Shown here: in pieces, positions 1 to 9,004 of the stretch
Layout: each line of letters begins with the position of its first letter
How positions within the stretch are numbered: position 1 is the first letter of the stretch
Source of the DNA: Clostridia bacterium
GTDB lineage: Bacteria > Bacillota > Clostridia > Christensenellales > Aristaeellaceae
Assembly (NCBI GenBank): GCA_017501255.1
Contig: JAFVXE010000059.1
Span: forward strand, 1 to 64,000
Reading direction: 5' to 3'
Length of the DNA: 64,000 nt
Program-made: the position numbers and the translations under genes
Notes under the pieces: model-generated
What the model was told of the DNA's origin: nothing
The model's input: the letters and a program-made list of their open reading frames with translations, nothing else
Databases searched by the model: none

Positions 1-2
1 AG

Positions 3-140
3 GGACACTCTCTGGACGGCGTCTCTCTCGACACCGTCCAGAGAGTGCAGGACTGGTGTAATCGTTTCCCACGGAAAGCCTTTGGTTTCGCTTCCCCGGC
101 TGAACTCTTTCAGACTGTCCTATTTGATATTGCAATTTAG
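3..140 (+). CDS. IS30-like transposase, C-terminal fragment
   Basis: The reading frame is open from the window edge to TAG at 138-140 and encodes about 45 residues. The segment DWCNRFPRKAFGFASPAELF resembles the C-terminal end of IS30-family transposases, where a 'W-N-x-x-PRK-x-x-G-x-x-(S/T)P-x-E-x-F' pattern closes the DDE domain. The catalytic part would lie upstream, outside the window. Only 13 bases separate its stop from the convergent ridA stop, which leaves little room for an IS30 terminal inverted repeat, so this may be a remnant. The call rests on a short segment. Confidence 0.6.
   Translation, partial: GHSLDGVSLDTVQRVQDWCNRFPRKAFGFASPAELFQTVLFDIAI
7..46. repeat. 13-bp perfect inverted repeat inside the transposase tail
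   Basis: ACTCTCTGGACGG at 7-19 is the exact reverse complement of CCGTCCAGAGAGT at 34-46, with a 14-base loop. It lies inside the transposase reading frame. As RNA it would form a strong hairpin, but there is no U-tract, so it is not a normal terminator. Confidence 0.7.
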
Positions 141-153
141 GCATTTTTAACAA

Positions 154-528
154 TCACAGTTTGGCGACAGCTTCAATCTCCACCAGACCGCCCATGGGCA
201 GGGCAGCCACCTGCACACAGCTGCGTGCGGGATAATCCCCCTCAAAGTAACTGGCATACACTTTGTTGACCGCAGCAAAATCCGCCAGATCCTTCACAAA
301 AATCGTGGTTTTGATGATGTTGCCATAGCCTGCACCGGCGGCGGAAAGAATCTGCCCCAGATTTTTCATCGCCGCATGAGCCTGCGCTTCCACGCCCTCT
401 GCCAAACCGCCCTTTTCCACATCAATCCCCAGCTGACCGCTGGTGAAAATCAAGTCACCGATTTTCTGAGCCTGTACATAGGGGCCGATCGCAGCAGGTG
501 CCTTATCTGTGTGAATGGTCTGTTTCAT
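154..528 (-). CDS. ridA: RidA family 2-iminobutanoate/2-iminopropanoate deaminase
   Basis: This is a 124-residue RidA/YjgF/UK114-family protein. These trimeric enzymes hydrolyse reactive enamine/imine intermediates such as 2-aminoacrylate to keto acids and ammonia. The conserved segment YPARSCVQVAALP near the C-terminus carries the substrate-binding arginine, and APAAIGPYVQ near the N-terminus is typical. An in-frame ATG at 546 was rejected because the Shine-Dalgarno AGGAGG lies between it and the ATG at 528. The gene follows the diaminopropionate ammonia-lyase gene by 29 bases. That enzyme releases 2-aminoacrylate, so the two probably work in one pathway. Confidence 0.93.
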   Translation of the reverse strand: MKQTIHTDKAPAAIGPYVQAQKIGDLIFTSGQLGIDVEKGGLAEGVEAQAHAAMKNLGQILSAAGAGYGNIIKTTIFVKDLADFAAVNKVYASYFEGDYPARSCVQVAALPMGGLVEIEAVAKL

Positions 529-557
529 GGTGGTATCCTCCTTCATATGTCAATCAA

Positions 558-1751
558 TCATTCGTTTTCTCCGCCCCAGACAATGCGGCGGTAATGATCG
601 GGATCCGTATCCCCTTCGGTGGAAAACAGCAGCACATGGCTGGTTTCGTCCAGCCCAAGGGCATTGCGCAGGTCGCTGTATCGATCATCCGTCATCATCG
701 TGGCCACAAGCCCCATACCAACAGCGCCGCTTTCGCCGGAAACAACAGACGTATCTTCCTTGCAGGGCGCTGCCAGCATCCGCATTCCCAGCGCAGCCAC
801 CCAGTCCGGACAGCTGACAAATGCAGCAGCATGGTTGCGCAGGATGGCCCAGGAAACCGGATTGGGTTCTCCGCAAGCCAGCCCGGCCATCATGGTAGCC
901 AGTTCCCCTTCCACCTTGATGATCTCACCGCTGAGAGAACAGGCGCTCAGATAGTGGCAGGCCGCAGCCGACGCTTCCACCACCACCACTTTGGGCGGAT
1001 TTTCGGGATAGCGATTGGCAAAGTATCCGGCAACAGCACCAGCCAGTGAACCCACTCCTGCCTGCACAAACACATGGGTGGGGCGGGCTGCCATCTGCTG
1101 GTCGGCTTCCTGGGCCATGGTGCCATATCCCTGCATAATCCAGCCGGGAATCTCCTCGTACCCGGGCCATGCGGTATCCTGCATCAGTACGCTGCCCGGC
1201 GTTTCCGCTGCTTCTTTGGCTGCCAGCCGCACGCAATCATCATAGTTCATGTCCTCGATGGTGACGGTTGCGCCTTCCCGCCGGATGTTTTCCAGCCGGC
1301 TCTGACTGGTTCCCTTTGGCATACGCACCACCGCCCGCTGGCCCAACTGCCGGGCTGCCCATGCCACGCCTCTGCCATGGTTGCCATCGGTAGCGGTAAA
1401 GAAGGTGGTGGGGGCAAAATCCGCCTTGAGAGCCGGGCTGGAGAGATAATCAAAAGTCATTTCTTCCATGGGTTTGCCCGTCTGTCTGGCAATCTGACGG
1501 GCGATGGCATAGCTGCCGCCCAGCACTTTGAATGCGTTCAGCCCAAACCGGTAACTTTCATCCTTCACATACAGGCCGCCAAGCCCCAATCGTTCAGCCA
1601 TTCCCCGCAAATGCCGAAGGGGCGTGGGCGCATATTGCGGAAAACTGCGGTGGAAAGCCCGAACCTTCTCTACATTTTCCTGTGTCATCAGGGAAAGCCA
1701 CGGGTTTTCTCCCGCTGGCATTTGGTTGAGTACCCATTGAATCTCCTGCAT
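558..1751 (-). CDS. dpaL: diaminopropionate ammonia-lyase (PLP enzyme)
   Basis: This 397-residue fold-type II PLP enzyme converts 2,3-diaminopropionate to pyruvate and two ammonia through aminoacrylate. The PLP lysine sits in GLNAFKVLGGSYA (about residue 74). DGNHGRG and MQDTAWPGYEE carry the two aspartates known to act in the E. coli YgeX enzyme. The glycine-rich PLP-phosphate loop AGVGSLAGAVAGYF and a C-terminal STEGDTDPDHYR are also family features. Length fits the family (about 400). The RBS is AGAAAGGA before the ATG at 1751. It lies 26 bases after the SGNH hydrolase gene and just before ridA, so all three may form one transcript. Confidence 0.92.
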   Translation of the reverse strand: MQEIQWVLNQMPAGENPWLSLMTQENVEKVRAFHRSFPQYAPTPLRHLRGMAERLGLGGLYVKDESYRFGLNAFKVLGGSYAIARQIARQTGKPMEEMTFDYLSSPALKADFAPTTFFTATDGNHGRGVAWAARQLGQRAVVRMPKGTSQSRLENIRREGATVTIEDMNYDDCVRLAAKEAAETPGSVLMQDTAWPGYEEIPGWIMQGYGTMAQEADQQMAARPTHVFVQAGVGSLAGAVAGYFANRYPENPPKVVVVEASAAACHYLSACSLSGEIIKVEGELATMMAGLACGEPNPVSWAILRNHAAAFVSCPDWVAALGMRMLAAPCKEDTSVVSGESGAVGMGLVATMMTDDRYSDLRNALGLDETSHVLLFSTEGDTDPDHYRRIVWGGENE

Positions 1752-1777
1752 ATAGGATTTCCTTTCTGTATATATCG

Positions 1778-2968
1778 CTACGGTGCCACTGCCAGATCCA
1801 GCAGCTGAAAAATCTTCTCCCCTTCCCCTTCTGCCATTCGGATCTCAATGGTATGCTGCCCTTTGCTGGAGAAGGTAATCAGTTGGGTCTGTACATTCCC
1901 CCATGCTTCTGCTGAATATCCCGGAAGGGGAGCTTTGCATTCCCCATCCACCCAGACTTCAGCCGTGCCCCAGCTGCCATCCTTCATCTGCTTGAAAGCA
2001 GCCGTCATGCAGGAACCCTCCACCACCAGCCGCATAGGCTCTGCGCCATCCAGCGCGCCCTTGTGCCACCAGCCTTGGCGATAGGTGTAGCAGGTAAGCT
2101 GCGCATGGGGAAACCCGCCCTCGGACAGAATGCGTTCATCCCCATGCCGGATGTTTTCCAGCCCTTCCAGTTGGTTGCTGATACGGACGAATCTGGGCAA
2201 AGCATAGGCTTCCGGCTCTGTTGCCAGTGCTTGATCGTAATAGTAATCAATCAGTTCGGCAAGGAAGGCATGGCCTTTCGTGGTAGGATGGGCATAGTCC
2301 GGCGAATAGTCGCTCCAGGCCATGGTACCCTGCTGGATTTCCGGCCAGATGGCATCCTTGACGCTGATCATCCCCAGATTGTAATGCCTGCCCAGCATGG
2401 ACATATGTTCCTGACAGGAGTGGCCGCCGCTGAGCACGGTGAACAGCAGAATCACCGCAGGCTGCGTCTCGCTGTTAAGCAGTTTTCGCAGCAGGCTTTC
2501 ATACACGCCCTGGCTGATCAGATCGCCGGAGTCATTCACAGCAAATTCCACAAACACAATATCCGGATGATGGCACAGAACATCCTGTTCCAGCCGGGTG
2601 ATCCCAAGCAAAGAAGGTGTACCGGAAACACCTGCATTGATATAGTTCAGCTGTGATACATCCTGCATATATTTTTCCGCAAAATGTCTGGCAGACAGAT
2701 AGGCATAGCAGCTGGTCGGCTGTGGCTGCGCCAGTGCGCCTTCGGTAATGGAGCCGCCCAAATAGGCAATGGTGACCTTCTCCCCCCTCCGGGCTTTTTC
2801 CACTGCTTTGTGAAAACGTTCCGTGTTGCCCACAGCCAGCAGGGAGCTCTCCACCATGGCCTGGGTAAACACTGACTGGGCAGCGGTTTCTGCCATACCG
2901 CAAGTCGCTGTCAGCAAGGCAAGGGCCGTCAACAATGCCAGCGTTCTTTTCTTTGTGGTTTCTTTCAT
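1778..2968 (-). CDS. secreted SGNH/GDSL-family hydrolase
   Basis: This is a 396-residue exported esterase-like protein. The start at 2968 follows AGGAGGAATCAGGAAG; an upstream in-frame start at 3031 has no comparable site. Residues 1-28 form a signal peptide (lysine-rich start, hydrophobic core, ending near TCGMA). SGNH blocks are visible: GGSITEG with the nucleophile serine, VEFAVNDSGD as block III, and PDYAHPTTKGH giving the Asp-x-x-His pair. A C-terminal domain of about 130 residues looks like a beta-sandwich. Family members deacetylate polysaccharides or hydrolyse esters; the substrate here is unknown. A terminator-like hairpin separates it from the gene upstream. Confidence 0.82.
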   Translation of the reverse strand: MKETTKKRTLALLTALALLTATCGMAETAAQSVFTQAMVESSLLAVGNTERFHKAVEKARRGEKVTIAYLGGSITEGALAQPQPTSCYAYLSARHFAEKYMQDVSQLNYINAGVSGTPSLLGITRLEQDVLCHHPDIVFVEFAVNDSGDLISQGVYESLLRKLLNSETQPAVILLFTVLSGGHSCQEHMSMLGRHYNLGMISVKDAIWPEIQQGTMAWSDYSPDYAHPTTKGHAFLAELIDYYYDQALATEPEAYALPRFVRISNQLEGLENIRHGDERILSEGGFPHAQLTCYTYRQGWWHKGALDGAEPMRLVVEGSCMTAAFKQMKDGSWGTAEVWVDGECKAPLPGYSAEAWGNVQTQLITFSSKGQHTIEIRMAEGEGEKIFQLLDLAVAP

Positions 2969-3029
2969 CTTCCTGATTCCTCCTGTTACCGGGAAAAAGC
3001 TGACTGACTTCGCCCGCTGCTTGCAAACC

Positions 3030-3066
3030 AAAGCCCCACGCCATAATGTTTACAGCGCAGGGCTTT
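3030..3066 (-). terminator. hairpin after the EAL-domain gene
   Basis: AAAGCCC at 3060-3066 pairs with GGGCTTT at 3030-3036, extended by an imperfect GCGC/GCGT step. On the minus strand it is followed by GGTTTGC, so the T-run is weak. It lies just past the stop at 3082. Confidence 0.5.
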
Positions 3067-3081
3067 GAGCAATTCAGTCGT

Positions 3082-6000
3082 TTATTCCTCAGGCAGATAT
3101 ACGCACATCTGAGGATAGGCAGCATCCCGTTGCGCCCGGTAGATATAGCTGCCCAATTCGGTATCGATCTGCTTCTCAAAGGATTCCGCATCAACCATTA
3201 CAGGCCGGAGCGGCATACCAAACAGGTTTTTGGCTGTAATCTCCCAGCCTTCCGCAAGGATGTTACCGCCATTGACCGTCAGCTGGCACTGCTCATTGCC
3301 AAAGGGAAGCACTTTGCCTGCCAAGAATCCAAGGTGTAACGTGCCGCCGGAAACGATGGTCTGGGAGCGCCCGTTCAGACTGCCGATACCGCTGATGCGG
3401 TTCGCTTCGCCATATACATCCACCACAGCACCGGTACAATACACCGTAATGCTGCCATCAAACGAACCGATACAGCTGCCCATAAAGCAGTGGTTAATCG
3501 CTTTTACCTTGCCACGGGCGAAATACAGTTCGCTTTCTTTCCCCGTAATACTGCCAATGCCCACACACCGTTCACTGTCAGCAACCGTTTCGATGGTACC
3601 GGTGGTCTTCAGCTTCAGACGGCCGGCAATACTGCCAATACAGACCGCCTCATCGCCTGCACAGTGCACACGAACATCGGCATTCTCCACCTGAATATCC
3701 GCACTGCCTGTTGCGCTGCCGATGCCCACAACATTGATGCCTCTGGCTTCCACCTCAAAGCTGCCATTGCGCATCCGGATGCATTCCTTGGCTGATTTGC
3801 CGCCGCCAATACCAACTACCTGGTCACCAGAGGCGTCTATGGTAATCTTGCCTGTTATATCAAAGGTCAGGTTGCCATAGGGAGAATGATAATTGGCGCC
3901 AATGCCAACGCCATCGTTCCGGCTGGCCAGGATATTCAGGTTACCATCGCCCACCACCACAAGGGATGAGGTGGGTGGTACCAGAATGCCTTCCTTATGC
4001 AGGGTGTTTTCACCCTTGAGCACCACTGTCACCTGACAGCCGCTGCCGATCTGTACAGTGGTTTCCGTAGCGCCTTTGAAATTGGCATCCTGGAAGACCA
4101 GTGTGGTCTTCACATTATCTGCCACACGAACCACCATATCCACTGTATGGTCCCGCTCGCCTACCAGCGTAACCTCGCCGCCGAACACATCAATGAAAGT
4201 GTACTTGTCGAAAGCCAGGTTCAGCAGGTTGATTTCCTCACCGGCATTGGCGGTATAGGCCAGCATATCGCTATCCAGCTTGGACAGGCGGATATTCTTG
4301 GTAACGATCTCGTTTTTGACCTGTGCCTGAATGGATGCCACCGGGTTGGCAATGGGCCGGCCCAGATAATAACCCTGCACCAGATCCATGCCATACTCGA
4401 TCACCGTCTGCAATTCATCAAAGGTTTCCACGCCTTCCGCCAGCGTTTTGATGCCATTGAGACGGGCGAACTCGATGGTGTTCTTCACGAACATCTGCTT
4501 GTTGGTGTCATTCTGAATTTCGCTGATCAGATAGCGGTCAATCTTGATGACCTGCGGCGCATACCGCAGCAGATTGACAATATTGGAATGTCCGGTTCCA
4601 TAGTCATCAACGGCGATCTGCACCGATTCCCCATCCTTCTGGAGACGGCGCATGGCCTGCAGTTCATGGTCGGATATGGTGTTCTGTTCCGTCAGTTCAA
4701 ATACCACATGATCCATGTATTCGCCGTAGAGTTCCATCAGCTGCCTGCAATCCTCTTCGTTGAGGAAATGCCCCGGAATGGTATTGATAAACAACAAATG
4801 ACCGCCGAATTCTTCATAATGCTCCACATAATAGCGCATCACATTGAATACCGTGGCTTTTTCGATCTCATACAGCCTTCCGTATTTCCGGGCAATGTCC
4901 AGCACATCCAGCGGGGACATATTGATGCCGCCACTGGTACGCATCAACGCTTCATAAGCATACACATTGCCGGTTCTGGCATCCACAATGGGCTGGAAAT
5001 GGTAAGTAAACAGGTTTTTCTCCACCAGCAGATTAAAAGCGCTGTAATAATCTTCGGCAGAATGCTGCTCCTTTACCACCCTTACTTCGCCGCTGCGCAT
5101 ACGGTTCAGGTACATCTCACCCACCGCATACTTCACAAAGGATTCCAGCGAGCCGCTCCAGCCGGGATCGATAATGCTGTAGCCGTGGTTGACCTCCAGA
5201 TAATAGGCCTTCTTGCTCCGGCCGTTGAAAGCGCTGACTTCGTTGAAGAACCGGGAAGAGGACTGCTGGATGATCTCGCTAACGCCATGGGATGTTTCGT
5301 ACCGCTTGATGACCACAAATTCATTATCCGCAATATGGGCAATGTAGCTGTCCTCGGGCATGGACTCTCTGAGGGCATTGCCGATAAAGGTCAGCAGTTC
5401 CTCCACATCCTGAATGCCAAAGTGCTCGTAAATATAGGAATAGGTGGGAATGCCATAAACGGAGATCGCCATGGTGCGGTTCCGGTTTTCATCCTGCTGG
5501 GAGAAGGTTTCGAACCATTGCTGGGCAGCCTTCACATTGGGCAGACCGGAGATGGGGTCGGTCAGCATGGCATTTTCCAGACCGATGCGCATACTGCGCT
5601 GCCGGTAATCATTCAAAGCGGCGTTGACAGCGATGTTCAGGGTCTTTACCACACGCTTGATCTTCTGGTTGCAGCTGAGCAGATCATCGGTGAGAACAGC
5701 ATAATAACCGCAGGCTTCCTTGCTCACATACACAGCATTGATGATGCTCATGGTATCATCGTCCGCCCAGCCTTCCAGTCCAAGGAACAGATCGTTGCGC
5801 TTTACCTTAACCACATGGCCTGGATTGTCCGTCTGATTGGCTGAAACAATCACCGCCAATTCGTCTTCCACCTGGTTTTCCTTCAGCCGGAACTGTTCCC
5901 GATCCATCTGGAACACATCCGAATCCAGACAGACAAAGGAATTGTCCAGCACGCAACGGGAAAGCACCGGATACAGCTGGTCCATATCATCCATGCCCAG

Positions 6001-6948
6001 TACCTGATCGATCCAGGAATACATATCATCCTCATGGGCATCCATGGAAGCCAGGGTACGGTACAGCCGGTTGATGGTTGTCGGAGTGTTTTCCGGCTTC
6101 ACAGCCGGGCAGCCGCAGGATTCTCCATAGATGACAACATACGGGGATTTCCAGCATTCGATCTTGCCGGAAATGGCAGCTTCCACCGCTGCCAGCGTCA
6201 TCTCTGCCAAAGCCGGGAGATCCTGACTACAGGTAGACAACTGGGGGCTGAAATATGCCACAGATGCCGCACTGCCAAAGCCGGTCACGATCACATCCTG
6301 CGGCACACGGTACCCATGGGACTGTAAAATATCACAAACAGTAAATGCAGTATAGTCGCTGGCACAGAAAATTGCCTGCGGCGGCCTTTTGCCCGCAGCG
6401 AACAATGCTGAAATCGTTTTTTCGGAAGCATCGAATTTGACCTGCGCATCTTCAAAGGGCAGAGCATTCTGTTCCAAGGCCTTCTGATAGCATTCCGCCT
6501 GCCTGCGGGTTTGTTCTGATTCTCTGGCCGCCACAAAGCAGGTATCCTTCACCCCGTGTTCCCGGATGATGTGCTCCATCAACTGCTGCAATGCATTCAG
6601 TGCATCGTCTTCAATGCAGCAAGCTCCGTCCACATGGCCATTGACCACCACTGCGGGCGTATCATGAGCCTTGGCATCCTCCACCAGTTGCAGCACAACT
6701 GATGGGTTGGCAAATGCATCGGCAACAATGATGAGGGCATCCAGCATCCGGTAATCCATCAGATGGTATACCGACATTGCGCCCTGATCAAAATCATCCT
6801 GCCGATGGAAATCCAGAAAGCTGTTGAAAACAACCAGCTTGAACTGATGCTTTCTGGAAAGCTCATGCAACTGATTCAAAAAATGAGAGCGGGTATCTTC
6901 CTGTATTCTGGTAACACAAACGCCAAAAACCCGTTTATTTCCAAGCAA
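3082..6948 (-). CDS. LacI-type sensor / GGDEF / EAL / beta-helix-repeat fusion protein
   Basis: This 1288-residue protein has no signal peptide or membrane span. Residues 1-280 look like a LacI/GalR-type substrate-binding domain without the HTH. Residues 300-450 are GAF-like. Residues 460-610 are a degenerate GGDEF domain (ADNEF replaces GGDEF), probably without cyclase activity. Residues 640-870 are an EAL domain with the expected catalytic groups: YEALMR, LLFIN, FELTE, DDYGTG, IKID, AEGVE and VQGYYLGRP. It is therefore probably an active cyclic-di-GMP phosphodiesterase. Residues 900-1288 hold recurring (V/C)xGIG(S/G) turns every 20-30 residues, suggesting a parallel beta-helix. The start is TTG at 6948 behind AAAGGAG. 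The ligand and the role of the tail are unknown. Confidence 0.85.
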   Translation of the reverse strand: MLGNKRVFGVCVTRIQEDTRSHFLNQLHELSRKHQFKLVVFNSFLDFHRQDDFDQGAMSVYHLMDYRMLDALIIVADAFANPSVVLQLVEDAKAHDTPAVVVNGHVDGACCIEDDALNALQQLMEHIIREHGVKDTCFVAARESEQTRRQAECYQKALEQNALPFEDAQVKFDASEKTISALFAAGKRPPQAIFCASDYTAFTVCDILQSHGYRVPQDVIVTGFGSAASVAYFSPQLSTCSQDLPALAEMTLAAVEAAISGKIECWKSPYVVIYGESCGCPAVKPENTPTTINRLYRTLASMDAHEDDMYSWIDQVLGMDDMDQLYPVLSRCVLDNSFVCLDSDVFQMDREQFRLKENQVEDELAVIVSANQTDNPGHVVKVKRNDLFLGLEGWADDDTMSIINAVYVSKEACGYYAVLTDDLLSCNQKIKRVVKTLNIAVNAALNDYRQRSMRIGLENAMLTDPISGLPNVKAAQQWFETFSQQDENRNRTMAISVYGIPTYSYIYEHFGIQDVEELLTFIGNALRESMPEDSYIAHIADNEFVVIKRYETSHGVSEIIQQSSSRFFNEVSAFNGRSKKAYYLEVNHGYSIIDPGWSGSLESFVKYAVGEMYLNRMRSGEVRVVKEQHSAEDYYSAFNLLVEKNLFTYHFQPIVDARTGNVYAYEALMRTSGGINMSPLDVLDIARKYGRLYEIEKATVFNVMRYYVEHYEEFGGHLLFINTIPGHFLNEEDCRQLMELYGEYMDHVVFELTEQNTISDHELQAMRRLQKDGESVQIAVDDYGTGHSNIVNLLRYAPQVIKIDRYLISEIQNDTNKQMFVKNTIEFARLNGIKTLAEGVETFDELQTVIEYGMDLVQGYYLGRPIANPVASIQAQVKNEIVTKNIRLSKLDSDMLAYTANAGEEINLLNLAFDKYTFIDVFGGEVTLVGERDHTVDMVVRVADNVKTTLVFQDANFKGATETTVQIGSGCQVTVVLKGENTLHKEGILVPPTSSLVVVGDGNLNILASRNDGVGIGANYHSPYGNLTFDITGKITIDASGDQVVGIGGGKSAKECIRMRNGSFEVEARGINVVGIGSATGSADIQVENADVRVHCAGDEAVCIGSIAGRLKLKTTGTIETVADSERCVGIGSITGKESELYFARGKVKAINHCFMGSCIGSFDGSITVYCTGAVVDVYGEANRISGIGSLNGRSQTIVSGGTLHLGFLAGKVLPFGNEQCQLTVNGGNILAEGWEITAKNLFGMPLRPVMVDAESFEKQIDTELGSYIYRAQRDAAYPQMCVYLPEE

Positions 6949-6999
6949 GGGTATTCTCCTTTCCCTGAAGCGGATAAAGCATTCTGTTTATCTTATCAT

Positions 7000-7028
7000 A
7001 TTATACCACATTTTCCTTACACAATCAA
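7000..7028 (-). promoter_or_regulatory. promoter of the EAL fusion gene
   Basis: TTGATT (7023-7028) and TATAAT (7000-7005) read on the minus strand with a 17-base spacer, about 50 bases upstream of the TTG start. Confidence 0.75.
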
Positions 7029-7080
7029 CCAGTTTCCACCATCACTCATGTAATCGCACATCGTTCTTCATCCACTGTTC

Positions 7081-7099
7081 TGCGGCAGGATTTGCCGCA
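7081..7099. repeat. inverted repeat upstream of the acyltransferase gene
   Basis: TGCGGCA (7081-7087) and TGCCGCA (7093-7099) form a perfect 7-bp dyad with a 5-base centre in the divergent intergenic region. It could be an operator. There is no T-run for a terminator. Confidence 0.5.
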
Positions 7100-7161
7100 C
7101 GGCTGTCGAATTGATTGATGATATACTTTTTTCAGCTGTCACAGCTTAGGGAGGAAACCGT

Positions 7162-8181
7162 ATGCAACAGCGCAAGGATTTAACTGCCTGGCGTGATCCC
7201 ATCAAGGGAATCGCCATTCTCTGGGTGTGTTTTTTTCACGCCCGGCTGGGGCTTGCAGGTGTTCCTGTCGTCGGCGCCCTTCATCAGGTGGGCTATCTGG
7301 GCGCTGATATGCTGGTGTTCCTGTCCGGCTTTGGATTGTATCATTCCCTGAACCGTCCCCAATCCCTTCGTGATTACTACGCACGCCGCCTCAAACGGCT
7401 CCTGCCCAGCTACTTGCCCATTTGCATCCTGTGGAGCATCATCATGATCCCCATGCTGAATCTTTCCACGGTGCAGGCTATCCGTACGGTGTTTGGCAAC
7501 CTGACCATGTTGGGTTTTATGGCTGAAACGCCCCGCTATATCAACTGGTACATTTCCTTTCTTTTGATTTCGCTGCTGATTGCTCCCATCGTTCACAGCG
7601 TTCTCTCCAATGCCCATAAACCCCGCCTGGCCTGGGCGCTTATGGTACTGGGAGCCGGGTTGATCGGCCTTTGCTATGTGGCTCACAATCAGCTGATCCT
7701 GTATTCCCGTCTGCCGCTGTTTGTGCTGGGTATGGGCTTTGCCATGCCGACAAAGGGCAAGGAACACCCAAAAATGAGCTTCATTCTGTATGTGCTGGGC
7801 TTTGCTGCCGGTGCTGTCATGCTGTGGCTGTGCCTGAACCGGTACACCGAACTGCTGATGGACTACGGTATGTACTGGTATCCGGGGCTGTTGATGATTC
7901 CGCCCATTTGTGCGGCGTTGGGATGGCTGTTCCGAAAACTGTCAGCAATCTCCTTCCTCTTTGCGCCCCTTCGACTGCTGGGGAAGGCATCCTTTGAGAT
8001 TTTCCTCTACAACACATGGTTTGAACTGTATTGCAAAGAAGTGGCCCAGTTCACCGAGCCGAAGGATTATCTGCTGTGGATGGTACTTTCCATCATTGCA
8101 GGTGTACTGACCCATCTGGGGATTGGATGGGTTACCAAAACAGTGACTGGAAAAGCACATCCAGAAGCCTCTCACACATAA
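7162..8181 (+). CDS. acyltransferase 3 family membrane protein
   Basis: This 339-residue, mostly hydrophobic protein has about ten predicted membrane helices. It opens with DPIKGIAILWVCFFHARLG, the helix-1 histidine motif of the acyltransferase-3 (OafA/NodX-like) family, followed by DMLVFLSGFGLYHSL and a basic YYARRLKRLLPSYL loop. Such enzymes O-acetylate cell-surface sugars or lipids; the acceptor is not known. The start follows AGGGAGGAAACCGT. It ends at a strong bidirectional terminator and faces the zinc-ribbon gene. Confidence 0.87.
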   Translation: MQQRKDLTAWRDPIKGIAILWVCFFHARLGLAGVPVVGALHQVGYLGADMLVFLSGFGLYHSLNRPQSLRDYYARRLKRLLPSYLPICILWSIIMIPMLNLSTVQAIRTVFGNLTMLGFMAETPRYINWYISFLLISLLIAPIVHSVLSNAHKPRLAWALMVLGAGLIGLCYVAHNQLILYSRLPLFVLGMGFAMPTKGKEHPKMSFILYVLGFAAGAVMLWLCLNRYTELLMDYGMYWYPGLLMIPPICAALGWLFRKLSAISFLFAPLRLLGKASFEIFLYNTWFELYCKEVAQFTEPKDYLLWMVLSIIAGVLTHLGIGWVTKTVTGKAHPEASHT

Positions 8182-8187
8182 CGGACA

Positions 8188-8232
8188 ACGACCCGCCTGC
8201 AAGGCTGAAACGCTTACAGGCGGGTCGTTCTT
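8188..8232. terminator. bidirectional Rho-independent terminator
   Basis: ACGACCCGCCTG (8188-8199) pairs perfectly with CAGGCGGGTCGT (8217-8228), a 12-bp stem followed by TCTTT on the plus strand. It lies between two convergent genes. Confidence 0.85.
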
Positions 8233-8924
8233 TATCCCTGTATTTTCACTTCTCTGACTTCCTTACGAGGCTTCAGCTTAGCCCGCAGCATCTTCTCCAC
8301 CGCCTCCAATTCCTCAATGGGGCAATTGACAAACATAGCCTGCCACCAGCTGGGACGATAGAGGAGCAGTACCGCATTCTCCCGCCACAGGCGCACCCGC
8401 TGGATATCCTTCCAGGCAATGGATTGATAACGTACCAATGTTAATTCAGGCAGAGTATGACCACTCTGTTCCAGCCTCTCCAGCACTTCCGGGGTGAGCA
8501 AACGGGCATACAGCTGCAGCCGTGTGGGATTCTTCAGATAGGTCCATGCATGAATCCCCTGCTTATCCAGCACATAATGGATACGCTCACCGCCCTGTAG
8601 CCGCAAAAGAACATAGCAGGCCAGCAGCACCACACCCAGCAACACCAGCATTGCGCCAAGAAAACCGCCCAGCAGCATTCTTTCCAATGCAACAATGCCG
8701 CCGGTGAAAAATTCCATCAGCAAAGCGATCACCGTAATGCCACCAAGGGCAGGCAGAGCGATGCGGAGCAGATCATTCCAGCAAAACCACTCCCTCACCG
8801 GGATTCTGGCAATGCCAAAAGAAAGCATCTCGCTGTTCTTTGTCAGTTTGCCGCCGCAATAAGCGCAGCTTTCGCCGAGGGGTACTTCGGTTTTGCATTT
8901 CTTGCAGTACTGAACCAGCGGCAT
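8232..8924 (-). CDS. zinc-ribbon membrane protein of unknown function
   Basis: This is a 230-residue protein. The first 25 residues carry two Cys pairs (YCKKC and CAYC) typical of an N-terminal zinc ribbon. Two hydrophobic helices follow (about residues 48-70 and 84-108), then a soluble C-terminal half resembling membrane-associated PH-like domains (RVRLWRENAVLLLYRPSWW). I do not recognise a named family. A good Shine-Dalgarno (AAAGGAGC) precedes the ATG at 8924. Gene order gives no functional clue. Confidence 0.75.
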   Translation of the reverse strand: MPLVQYCKKCKTEVPLGESCAYCGGKLTKNSEMLSFGIARIPVREWFCWNDLLRIALPALGGITVIALLMEFFTGGIVALERMLLGGFLGAMLVLLGVVLLACYVLLRLQGGERIHYVLDKQGIHAWTYLKNPTRLQLYARLLTPEVLERLEQSGHTLPELTLVRYQSIAWKDIQRVRLWRENAVLLLYRPSWWQAMFVNCPIEELEAVEKMLRAKLKPRKEVREVKIQG

Positions 8925-9004
8925 TTCATCCGCTCCTTTCTCTGGTGCGTTTTGGCTGCATCATCCGGCCAATGGTTTGGCAAACTGGATGTGAGGTGAT
9001 TGAT

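Noticed and set aside
3997..5844. A 615-codon open frame on the plus strand
   Set aside because: It is antisense to the EAL fusion protein; no domain or ribosome binding site supports it.
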